In this document: piece by piece, positions 17,136 to 24,756 of the stretch
Numbering within the stretch: position 1 is the first letter of the stretch
How the letters are laid out: every line of letters begins with the position of its first letter
NCBI GenBank assembly: GCA_964514235.1
Contig: CAZEPV010000022.1
Span: forward strand, 1 to 29,764
DNA: 29,764 nt
Direction of reading: 5' to 3'
DNA from: JAAYRQ01 sp035647235
GTDB lineage: Bacteria; Bacillota; Syntrophomonadia; Syntrophomonadales; Syntrophomonadaceae
The notes under the pieces: model-generated
Databases searched by the model: none
Seen by the model: the letters and a program-made list of their open reading frames with translations, nothing else
Told to the model about the DNA's origin: nothing
Position numbers and translations under genes: made by a program

Positions 17136-17596
17136 AATAGGGGATAAATAACCCAACCTGCTACTGCCCATATGCTATTGGCCCTACTTCGCTCCCCAGG
17201 AACAAACCAATTAGATATTAACCCGCTTTGGGCTGGGAAATATAGGCCCTGACCTAAACCAATTAATATTCTTACCCAAAATATGGTGCTTATGGTTACA
17301 GCAAACCCACCATAAAATGATGCTATAGCAACAATAATACTTCCGACTAGTATTACTTTAGTAGGACCAAACCTATCACCCAGTGGTGCGGTTAAAATAT
17401 TGGCTAGGGAATAGGACAAAAGGAACAGGGTCATCAATAGGCCCTGTCCCGTTGTATCATTTAATATTCCCATATCACGTAAAAATTGTGAATCAACAAT
17501 TAGAATACTTATATTAATCCTTTGAAAATATAATAATAACCAGAAACAAAACAGTATGGCTACTATCCCGTATTTCCTAGGTAAGCTTTTATTCAT
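17081..17596 (-). pseudogene. MFS transporter N-terminal fragment (sugar-acid/anion permease type)
   Basis: The frame encodes about the first five membrane helices of a major facilitator transporter: YFQRINISILIVDSQFLRD, then LSYSLANILTAPLGDRFGP (the A-loop signature) and GLGQGLYFPAQSGLISNW followed by ERSRANSIWAVAG. Homology ends near residue 150 and the last ~20 residues are an out-of-frame run into DctM sequence. A normal member has about 420 residues and 12 helices. The ATG has no good ribosome site; an upstream 17-codon open stretch ending ATGA overlaps it. It follows the uxaA-like gene by 52 nt in the same operon. Confidence 0.8.
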
Positions 17597-17648
17597 ATAA
17601 CTACCAACCGTTCTGCAAATAATGCTAATATAATTGCTATATTTTTAA

Positions 17649-19148
17649 TTAATTAGTTATACCATCCCTTAACATTCCGATTTGCCTATATCCTTTGGCT
17701 TCGGCTTTCGATTGCATATCACCGCTAGCAACTTGTAAAATTAGTTCTAATAATTCCTCGGTAGCTAACCCAAAGTCCTTTACACCATCTAATATATCTC
17801 CAGCATTATAATCAATCCAGTAATTTTTACGTTTACTCATACTAGAATTTGAACCTAGCCTAATTAAAGGAGTAGCAAACCCTGTGGGAGTCCCCCTGCC
17901 AGTAGTAAAGACGGTCATAACACATCCAGCTGCTTCTTGGTTTGTTATTCCCACCAAATCATTGCCTGGGCCACTTATCAGGTTAAATCCTTTCGTTTTA
18001 ACTCTATCGCCATAGTTTAAAACATCGGTAACTATTGAATTTCCACCTTTTTGAATACAACCCAGGGATTTCTCCTCTAAGGTTGAAATTCCACCTTCTT
18101 TATTGCCTTGGGTAGGATTCTCATAAATTTCCTGGCCATACTTCTTAAAATAATTTTTATAATCATTAATTAAATCGACTATCTTTCTAAAAACTTGTTC
18201 ATTTTGGGCCCTATTCATTAGAATATGTTCCGCCCCAAACATTTCTGGAACTTCAGTCATAACAACTGTACCACCGTAACTAGTTACTTTATCAGTTACC
18301 CTACCAAGTAATGCATTAGCACTAATTCCTGAAAAAGCATCAGAACCACCGCAATTCACCGCCATTACCAAGTCGGAAATAGATATTTCTTCCCTGTAGA
18401 ATTTAGTAGCAAATTCATAAAGTTCTGCAATATACCCTAGACCTACTTCTATTTCATTCTCTACATCCTGGCAAACATACATTTTAACCCGCTCCAGATC
18501 AATACCACCCATATAAGGTTTCATACTTTCCAAATTATTGACCTCACAGCCTAGACTAACCAAAAGAACCCCAGCCGCATTAGGATGCTGGACTAGGTTT
18601 GCAATTATTTTTTGGGTATATTCCAGATCAAGCCCAACTTGGCTACATCCATTCGGGTGAGTAAAAGCATAAAACCCATCGAAATTCTCGGTTTTTCCGT
18701 ACAACCTGTTGGCTTCCTCTACTATTTTCTGTGCTGGTCCGTTGGCGCAAAATACAGTAGGTATAACCCAAATTTCATTCCTAATACCGGTTTTCCCATC
18801 TTTTCTCCGATATCCTTTAAAGGTAGGAATATTCTCAGCTGCAACATCTACTAGTTCATCCATCCGATTATACTCATAGTCGACAATATCCTTTAAATTC
18901 GTTCTTATATTATGCACATGTGCCCAGGCTCCGATCTCAATATCTTCTACCGCATGACCGATCGGATTACCATATCTATTAACATTTTCACCTTTTTTTA
19001 TCTTACTGGTTGCTATCTTATGACCTATAGGAATGTCATCCAAAACTTTGATTTGTCTTCCTTGATCAATAATAATAGTCCCTAATTTAATTTCTTCGGC
19101 AGCGATAACAACATTATCAATATCATTAATACGTAAAACTTGTGCCAT
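17649..19148 (-). CDS. UxaA-family dehydratase (altronate/galactarate dehydratase type)
   Basis: At 499 residues this matches full-length altronate dehydratase. An N-terminal SAF domain covers about residues 1-85 (VLRINDIDNVVIAAEEIKLG, with GHKIATSKIKKG), and the large catalytic domain starts near FKGYRRKDGKTGIRNE. Conserved Cys-containing motifs are NGCSQVG, SLGCEVNN, NCGGSDAFSGI and AGCVMTVFTTGRGTPTG; the family uses iron. Such enzymes remove water from sugar acids to give 2-keto-3-deoxy acids. The exact substrate (altronate, galactarate or another aldonate) is not decided by sequence. GGGAGGAC precedes the ATG. It follows the hydroxyacid dehydrogenase gene by 64 nt and appears intact. Confidence 0.88.
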   Translation of the reverse strand: MAQVLRINDIDNVVIAAEEIKLGTIIIDQGRQIKVLDDIPIGHKIATSKIKKGENVNRYGNPIGHAVEDIEIGAWAHVHNIRTNLKDIVDYEYNRMDELVDVAAENIPTFKGYRRKDGKTGIRNEIWVIPTVFCANGPAQKIVEEANRLYGKTENFDGFYAFTHPNGCSQVGLDLEYTQKIIANLVQHPNAAGVLLVSLGCEVNNLESMKPYMGGIDLERVKMYVCQDVENEIEVGLGYIAELYEFATKFYREEISISDLVMAVNCGGSDAFSGISANALLGRVTDKVTSYGGTVVMTEVPEMFGAEHILMNRAQNEQVFRKIVDLINDYKNYFKKYGQEIYENPTQGNKEGGISTLEEKSLGCIQKGGNSIVTDVLNYGDRVKTKGFNLISGPGNDLVGITNQEAAGCVMTVFTTGRGTPTGFATPLIRLGSNSSMSKRKNYWIDYNAGDILDGVKDFGLATEELLELILQVASGDMQSKAEAKGYRQIGMLRDGITN

Positions 19149-19212
19149 TGTTTATGTCCTCCCTAATATAGATAATAATGTTTAAAGTCTATAAATTTTG
19201 CAATATAAAACT

Positions 19213-20190
19213 TTACTTGTCCAAAATATCTTTATTAACCAAATTTAATGGGGGCTCGCCCAATAATACCCTTACCACTTCTTGTGCAGCCTGAATTTGC
19301 AAGCTTTCTTGTGCCTCCTCCGTATACCAGGCAGCATGGGGGGTAATTATTACATTTTTCATTCTCTTGAGTTTGCTGTAGGGGTTTATCGGTTCTGGAC
19401 AAGTTACATCCAGAGCTGCCCCAGCGATATATTTTTTTTCCAATGCCTCTACTAAGTCATCTTCATTAATTAAGGCACCACGAGCAGTATTAACTATTAT
19501 GCAATTAGGTTTCATCTGTTTAAAAACGTCCAGGTTAAACAAATTTAAAGTTTCGGGGGTAACTGGAGCATGAATTGAAATAAAGTCAGAGGTTTTTATC
19601 AGATTTTTAAAGTCAACTAATTCTATACCATGTTCTGCAGCCATGGTCCCGTCTATATAGGGATCAAAAGCTTGCACATTTATGCCAAAGGCTTTAGCTT
19701 TTAAAGCCACCATTTTCGCAATATCTCCAAAAGCCACCAAACCTAAAGTTTTTCCGCGTAGTCTATACAAAGGCTTAGATATTGTATAATCCCATTCCCC
19801 TTTAAGTACATTCTGGTGCAAATATACTATTTTACGAGCTGCCGACAATAATAAAGCAATGGCATGATCAGCCACATCTTCAAGCCCATAATCAGGAACA
19901 TTTGCCACATAAATGCCCTTTTCGGTTGCTGCTTGAGTATCAATACTGTCTACCCCCACACCATATCGGACTATTACTTTACAATGTTTTAGATTAGCTA
20001 TTACATGGCTGGTGATATCTGCATACTGCACTAATAAAGCATCCGCATCACAACAGATGGGGACTAATTCATCTTCAGTCTTTAAATGCTTAGCTACTAG
20101 TATGCCACCAATTGCCTTAATAGCTTTTTCTTCCCAGGCTAAAGATTCATATTCATAATCTGTAACTACTACCTTAAATTTAGGCTCCAT
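19213..20190 (-). CDS. D-isomer-specific 2-hydroxyacid dehydrogenase, CtBP-like
   Basis: The 325-residue protein has a split substrate domain and an NAD-binding Rossmann domain (about 105-290). Catalytic Arg is in NTARGAL, Glu in CPEP and His in ITPHAAW. VRYGVGVDSID and VPDYGLEDVADHAIALLL are typical of the C-terminal-binding-protein subgroup. The dinucleotide loop is AFGDIA where GxGxxG is usual, so the first and third glycines are Ala; the third-position change is common in this subgroup, the first less so. It probably oxidises or reduces a 2-hydroxy sugar-acid intermediate. It is the first gene of the operon; GGGGGGAT precedes the ATG. Confidence 0.9.
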   Translation of the reverse strand: MEPKFKVVVTDYEYESLAWEEKAIKAIGGILVAKHLKTEDELVPICCDADALLVQYADITSHVIANLKHCKVIVRYGVGVDSIDTQAATEKGIYVANVPDYGLEDVADHAIALLLSAARKIVYLHQNVLKGEWDYTISKPLYRLRGKTLGLVAFGDIAKMVALKAKAFGINVQAFDPYIDGTMAAEHGIELVDFKNLIKTSDFISIHAPVTPETLNLFNLDVFKQMKPNCIIVNTARGALINEDDLVEALEKKYIAGAALDVTCPEPINPYSKLKRMKNVIITPHAAWYTEEAQESLQIQAAQEVVRVLLGEPPLNLVNKDILDK

Positions 20191-20258
20191 ATCTATCCCC
20201 CCTTTCTAACTTCACAATATATTAAAATTATAAGTGATAATAAAAATATATCTAATTT

Positions 20259-20279
20259 TTGTGCCACACAATTAGTCAA
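20259..20279 (-). promoter_or_regulatory. Putative promoter/operator of the sugar-acid operon
   Basis: On the minus strand a near-consensus -35 TTGACT (20274-20279) is followed by the dyad TTGTG-N3-CACAA (20259-20271), lying where RNA polymerase would span to a poor -10 (TTAGAT/TAGATA about 18-19 nt on). A repressor or activator site within the promoter is likely. The regulator gene is not in the immediate neighbourhood. Confidence 0.45.
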
Positions 20280-20287
20280 CATGTTTT

Positions 20288-20314
20288 GTGAAGTTGAAGG
20301 GTATTCAACTTCAC
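20288..20314. repeat. 11-bp-arm inverted repeat upstream of the sugar-acid operon
   Basis: Perfect arms GTGAAGTTGAA / TTCAACTTCAC flank a 5-nt centre. Beyond a 2-nt bulge the pairing continues (GTTTT with AAAAC). It sits about 9 nt upstream of the predicted -35, with no adjacent U-tract. An activator-binding site is more likely than a terminator. Confidence 0.6.
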
Positions 20315-20341
20315 ATGAAAACTCCAACTTAAAAAATAAAA

Positions 20342-20367
20342 AGAGGCTAAATTAATAATTAACCTCT
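20342..20367 (-). terminator. Rho-independent terminator after the minus-strand CoA-transferase
   Basis: A 9-bp stem (AGAGGTTAA / TTAGCCTCT, one U-G pair) is followed on the minus strand by TTTTTATTTTTT. It lies about 30 nt after the stop. Confidence 0.8.
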
Positions 20368-20396
20368 CAATATTACAAATTTATATTGGTTCAAGT

Positions 20397-21701
20397 CTAT
20401 AAAGATAATTTATATATATCCTTAAACTGTTCTCTTAATTCGTCTCTAAATTTTGGTTCAGCAATAGCAATTAAACGTCTAGCCCTTTCATGTATACTTT
20501 GTCCCCTTAGCGCAGCAACACCATGTTCAGTTATAACATAATCAATATCATTTCTAGATGTAGTAACAGCATCACCAGGTTGAAAGCCTGCCACAATTCT
20601 AGAAATTGTTCCTTTTTTTGCTGTTGAAGGCATAGCTAATATTGATTTTCCGCCTTTAGCCATTTTAGCTCCTCGAACAAAATCTACCTGTCCACCAACA
20701 CCGCTAAATTGTAAACCATTTATAGTTTCCGCCCCAGATTGTCCCATTAAATCAATTTGTAGGGCTGCATTTACCGAAAACATTTTTTCATTTTGGGCAA
20801 TTATATGAGGATCATTAACATAATCAACTGGATAAAATTCAACAGATGGATTTTCATTTAACCACTCATAAAATTCTGTAGTTCCGGAAGCAAAGGTAGC
20901 TATTGCTTTATTTTTATGAATTGTTTTCTTTTCACCTGTTATATTTCCAGCTTTCATTAACTCCATAGTCCCATCAGATACCAATTCCGTATGAACACCT
21001 AGGTCATTCTTTTCCTTTAAGAACTCCATAATTGCATTGGGTATGCCACCTATTCCCAATTGTAAACAGGAACCATCTTCTACCAGATCAGCAATGTTTC
21101 TACCTATAGCTTCCTCAATAGGAGTAACTTGTGGTTTTTCTAGCTCATACAGGGGACGATCACTTTTAACAAAATAATCAATTTCTCTTACATGTACTAG
21201 GGAATCCCCATAAGTTCGGGGCATATTATTATTCACTTCGGCAATAACCAACCCGGCATTCTCCATTATTACCCTTTGAATATCAACACAAATTCCAAAT
21301 GAACAATAACCAAATTTATCGGGTTCAGAAATATGAAGAATTGCTACATCAATTGGGCTTAATCCATTCCTAAAGGCATATGGCATTTCGGAAAAATGCA
21401 TAGGTACAAAAGTTGCTCTTCCATCTTGTATCGCCTTTCTAGTACTAGTTGCAGCGAAAAATGATTCGAGTTTTAGATTTTCTAGATTAACATCTTCATG
21501 ACAATATATAGCAGGCCCCATAGTTAATCCATGGACAAAAGTAACACCCTTTAATTCTTCCCTTATTTTCATAAGGGCAGGTGCTATTAGTTGAGGTTCT
21601 CCAGTAGCATGACCGAATGATAAGCGATTACCGTCTTTAATAAATGATACAGCTTTCTCTGCACTTACTAGTCTGGAGGTATAATGATTTGACCAATTAA
21701 T
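20397..21701 (-). CDS. Acetyl-CoA hydrolase/transferase family CoA-transferase (4-hydroxybutyrate/butyrate:acetate type), ATT start
   Basis: The full product is 434 residues if read from an ATT at 21699-21701. The first ATG (21570-21572) would give 391 residues and omit the family's N-terminus. The 43 upstream residues are open, contain no ATG, GTG or TTG, and match the family: NWSNHYTSRLVSAEKAV, then GHATGEP. AGGAG lies 9 nt before the ATT. The likely catalytic Glu is E239 in GVHTELVSDG, and the GVGGQVDF and ITEHGVAALRG motifs are present. These enzymes move CoA between acetate and short acyl or 4-hydroxyacyl groups. The gene is monocistronic and divergent from ogt-alkA. The paralogue at 23269 has the same layout. 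Confidence 0.88.
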   Translation of the reverse strand: MNWSNHYTSRLVSAEKAVSFIKDGNRLSFGHATGEPQLIAPALMKIREELKGVTFVHGLTMGPAIYCHEDVNLENLKLESFFAATSTRKAIQDGRATFVPMHFSEMPYAFRNGLSPIDVAILHISEPDKFGYCSFGICVDIQRVIMENAGLVIAEVNNNMPRTYGDSLVHVREIDYFVKSDRPLYELEKPQVTPIEEAIGRNIADLVEDGSCLQLGIGGIPNAIMEFLKEKNDLGVHTELVSDGTMELMKAGNITGEKKTIHKNKAIATFASGTTEFYEWLNENPSVEFYPVDYVNDPHIIAQNEKMFSVNAALQIDLMGQSGAETINGLQFSGVGGQVDFVRGAKMAKGGKSILAMPSTAKKGTISRIVAGFQPGDAVTTSRNDIDYVITEHGVAALRGQSIHERARRLIAIAEPKFRDELREQFKDIYKLSL

Positions 21702-21914
21702 TTTTATCAGCTCCTATTATTTAATAGTATTAAAATATTGTTATCTGGTATTATTAAAAATAGACTCTTACGTCATAGTATATTATAAGATTTATATAAT
21801 ATTAAGGCCACTAAAATTAGTTGATTTTCATACCTTTTTTTCTTATTTGTATTTTTTTATTAACTTATCTACAATAAAAGTAGCATATTTTATACAATAA
21901 TAGGGGAGGCATTT

Positions 21915-23021
21915 ATGAAAAACATTTGGCATTATAAATCACCTATAGGCACATTATGGATAGCAGAAGAAAATCAAGCTATTACTTATTTAAAATTCGA
22001 CAAGGGTTCAAAAGATTGGTCTGCTTATAAGCAAAATGAAACTACCTTAATAAAAAAGGCCGAAAATCAGCTAACAGAATACTTTAACGGAAATAGGGAG
22101 AAATTCACATTGCCAATAGCACCCCAAGGCACTGAATTCCAAAAAACAGTATGGGAAGCTTTGCTAAATATCCCCTATGGTGAAACTCGAAGTTATAAGG
22201 ATATTGCAACTACAATAAATAATCCTAAAGCAGCACGCGCAGTTGGCTTGGCAAACAACCGTAATCCTATAGCAGTCATTATCCCCTGCCACCGTGTTAT
22301 CGGACATGATGGCAGCTTAACAGGTTATGCAGGCGGGCTCGACATAAAGAGGTTTTTGCTAGACCTAGAAAAGCCAAATTCAAAACAATCGTTTTTTTCC
22401 TATGGTGAAAAAGAAATCGAACATCTTAAATCTTGTGACCCCCAGCTTAGTAGTGCTATAAGTCAAATTGGCCATGTTTATAGAAGTGTTGTTCCCGATA
22501 TGTATATGGCATTGATAAAATCAATTATAGGTCAGCAAATTTCTACCAAAGCCCAAATATCAATATGGAATCGAATACAAAAGGAAATCCCCCAAATAAA
22601 TCCCGAAACTATTGCCAACTTACCCTTGGGTGAATTACAAGCTTTTGGGATATCAGGGCGCAAAGCATCCTATATTAAAGCAATGACTACAGCTATTTTA
22701 AATGGAACTTTGGATTTGGATAGCGTGGATACTATGACAGATGAAGAAGTATGTTCGTATTTGACTAAAATAAAAGGTGTAGGCCAATGGACTGCGGAAA
22801 TGCTCCTTATTTTTTCCTTACAGCGCCCTAATATATTAAGCTGGGGTGATTTAGCTATTCATAGGGGTTTACGAATGTTATACTCTCATCAAAAAATCAC
22901 CCCCAAACTTTTTGAAAAATACCAAAAACGCTATTCCCCCTATGCTTCAGTAGCTAGTTTATATTTGTGGAAAATTGCAGGTGGGGCCATCCCAGATTTG
23001 ACAGATCCTGCTGTAAAATAA
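21915..23021 (+). CDS. Fused O6-methylguanine-DNA methyltransferase and AlkA-type 3-methyladenine DNA glycosylase
   Basis: The 368-residue protein joins two alkylation-repair activities. Residues 1-152 are an Ogt-type methyltransferase (IPYGETRSYKDIA near 86-98, acceptor C125 in VIIPCHRVIG), which takes methyl groups from O6-methylguanine by direct transfer. Residues about 165-368 are an AlkA-like HhH-GPD glycosylase (IIGQQIS near 204-210, helix-hairpin-helix KGVGQWTAEMLLIF near 277-290, catalytic D302 in WGDLAIHRG), which excises alkylated bases. There is no AraC-type Ada N-terminal domain. GGGGAGG precedes the ATG, and a terminator follows, so it is monocistronic. Both active sites look intact. 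Confidence 0.93.
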   Translation: MKNIWHYKSPIGTLWIAEENQAITYLKFDKGSKDWSAYKQNETTLIKKAENQLTEYFNGNREKFTLPIAPQGTEFQKTVWEALLNIPYGETRSYKDIATTINNPKAARAVGLANNRNPIAVIIPCHRVIGHDGSLTGYAGGLDIKRFLLDLEKPNSKQSFFSYGEKEIEHLKSCDPQLSSAISQIGHVYRSVVPDMYMALIKSIIGQQISTKAQISIWNRIQKEIPQINPETIANLPLGELQAFGISGRKASYIKAMTTAILNGTLDLDSVDTMTDEEVCSYLTKIKGVGQWTAEMLLIFSLQRPNILSWGDLAIHRGLRMLYSHQKITPKLFEKYQKRYSPYASVASLYLWKIAGGAIPDLTDPAVK

Positions 23022-23047
23022 CTTAACCTTAAAACTCCACACCATGT

Positions 23048-23082
23048 AAAAGCACCATTCTTTTACTAGAATGGCGTTTTTC
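23048..23082 (+). terminator. Rho-independent terminator after ogt-alkA fusion
   Basis: The core stem CCATTCT / AGAATGG (23055-23061 with 23068-23074) is extended by a partly paired outer segment (AAAAGC / GTTTTT) and ends in a T-run. Confidence 0.75.
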
Positions 23083-23195
23083 TCTGATTATCATCCTTAA
23101 AAAAGGCTATTTATTACTGTCATTATGCAAGAGTAATACTTAATTAAATCAATTAAAATTGTAATTTATACCTTCCCCTCACTGTTAAATATGGT

Positions 23196-23252
23196 TATAA
23201 TATTGTTAACGCAATTGTTGGAAAATAGTAATTATTGCGTAAATTAGTTAAC
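23196..23252 (+). promoter_or_regulatory. Promoter and dyad operator of the plus-strand CoA-transferase
   Basis: A perfect -10 TATAAT lies at 23196-23201, without a good -35. Starting at the expected transcription start is an inverted pair ACGCAAT (23209-23215) / ATTGCGT (23234-23240). It is framed by two copies of GTTAAC (23205-23210 and 23247-23252). This suggests a repressor site just downstream of the start point. The binding protein is unknown. Confidence 0.5.
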
Positions 23253-23268
23253 GGGGGGAGATTAATTA

Positions 23269-24579
23269 ATGAATTGGAAAGAAGATTACAAAAGAAAGCT
23301 AACTACTGCAGAAGAAGCAGCAAAAGCTTACGAAAGCGGTGACCATATTGGTGTGGGGGGAGGCACTGGTATACCGACTAAAATAGTTGATGCTATTGGC
23401 AAAAGAGCTGGTGAAATTACTGATGTTAAGTTCGGTCAAGGTTTTGCTGTTGGACTTCATGAGTACATGAAGCCTGAGCATAAGGACCATTTTCGTATCG
23501 AAACAATATTCATAGGACCAGCAGAAAGACTTTGCTTAGAATGGGGCACTTGTGATTTTGTACCCAACCATTTGGGCAGCATGATTAAATGGGCTACCGA
23601 CTTTAGAGTTGATAAACTAGCAGCAGTAGTATCACCACCAGATGAAAATGGTTTTATGAATCGTTCCCTATTTGCGGGGTTAGTACCGAATCAACTGGTA
23701 AAGAAATGTAAATATATCGCTGTTGAAGTAAATGAAAATACACCTTGGTTATTTAGCGATAACGATATATTCAATATTCACGTATCTGAAGTAGATGCCA
23801 TAGTAGAAAATCACGAAACTTTATTCGAAATTCCCGAAATACCTATAACAGATGTGGAAAAGGAAATTGCTAGACATATAGTTGATATGATACCAGATGG
23901 ATCTACTGTGCAATTAGGTTTGGGGGGGCTAGCTAACTGTATCGGTCATTTTCTTAAAGATAAAAAACATCTAGGCATACATTCAGAAGTATTTACAGAT
24001 TCAATAATGGAACTGATGAAATGTGGAGTAGCTGATGGCAGCAATAAATCGCTTTATCCAGGAAAGGTTGTTTATACATTTGCGGTAGGAACACACAAAT
24101 TACATAAGTTCTTGCACCGTAACCCCGATTGCATTGCTTTTGAAATCGAAAAAACAAATGACCCCTATTTTATAGCAGAAAACAATGATTTCGTTTCGAT
24201 AAACAACGCCTTAATGGTCGACTTAACTGGTCAAGTTGCTTCTGAGTCTATCGGCACAAGACAATTTAGTGCAACTGGCGGACAAGTTAATTTTGTTCTA
24301 GGAAGTCAAATGGCCGAGGGTGGCAGAAGTTTTATATCCCTACCTTCAACTAGGGTTGATAGCCAAGGCAAAGTACACTCACGGATTTTAGACGTATTCC
24401 CTCCAGGTACAATAACAACTACATCCAGAAATGATGTGGAATGGATTGTTACTGAACATGGCGCCGTAAGATTGACTAACAAATCAATATCTGAACGCGT
24501 AAAACTCCTAGTCAGCATAGCTCACCCCGACTTCCGTGATGAGCTACTCTTTAAAGCTAGGCAACATAAATGGATATAA
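23269..24579 (+). CDS. Acetyl-CoA hydrolase/transferase family CoA-transferase (second paralogue)
   Basis: The product is 436 residues and full length, with start MNWKEDYKRKL. The N-terminal glycine-rich loop is GVGGGTGIP, the candidate catalytic Glu is E240 in GIHSEVFTDS, and ATGGQVNFVLG and VTEHGAVRL complete the C-terminal domain. It aligns by eye with the minus-strand CoA-transferase over its whole length but is clearly diverged, so the pair probably differs in acyl specificity. Acyl-group specificity cannot be read directly. GGGGGAG lies about 10 nt before the ATG. It is monocistronic, with its own -10 box and dyad operator upstream and a strong terminator downstream. Confidence 0.9.
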   Translation: MNWKEDYKRKLTTAEEAAKAYESGDHIGVGGGTGIPTKIVDAIGKRAGEITDVKFGQGFAVGLHEYMKPEHKDHFRIETIFIGPAERLCLEWGTCDFVPNHLGSMIKWATDFRVDKLAAVVSPPDENGFMNRSLFAGLVPNQLVKKCKYIAVEVNENTPWLFSDNDIFNIHVSEVDAIVENHETLFEIPEIPITDVEKEIARHIVDMIPDGSTVQLGLGGLANCIGHFLKDKKHLGIHSEVFTDSIMELMKCGVADGSNKSLYPGKVVYTFAVGTHKLHKFLHRNPDCIAFEIEKTNDPYFIAENNDFVSINNALMVDLTGQVASESIGTRQFSATGGQVNFVLGSQMAEGGRSFISLPSTRVDSQGKVHSRILDVFPPGTITTTSRNDVEWIVTEHGAVRLTNKSISERVKLLVSIAHPDFRDELLFKARQHKWI

Positions 24580-24604
24580 ACTGATTCATTCATAGGAAAA
24601 AGCC

Positions 24605-24646
24605 AAATCCCCTTAAAATTATACAAATGTAATTTTGGGGGGATTT
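24605..24646 (+). terminator. Strong Rho-independent terminator after the plus-strand CoA-transferase
   Basis: A 17-bp stem (left arm 24605-24621, right arm 24630-24646, two U-G pairs) with an 8-nt loop runs into a T-tract. Confidence 0.9.
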
Positions 24647-24756
24647 TTCATATTTACTCTTTCCAAGTATTAACACCTATGGACTTAATCTGCATAGCAC
24701 AACTAATATCTTTGTAGTAGTATATTAATTAATATTTATGATTGGGAGGATGCACT

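Noticed and set aside
20288..20314. Considered as a terminator
   Set aside because: No T-run follows on either strand, and a better terminator for the neighbouring gene lies at 20342-20367.
21702..21914. Divergent region between the ATT-start CoA-transferase and ogt-alkA
   Set aside because: TATAAT-like boxes occur, but the DNA is so AT-rich that no -35/-10 pair stood out, so no promoter is claimed.
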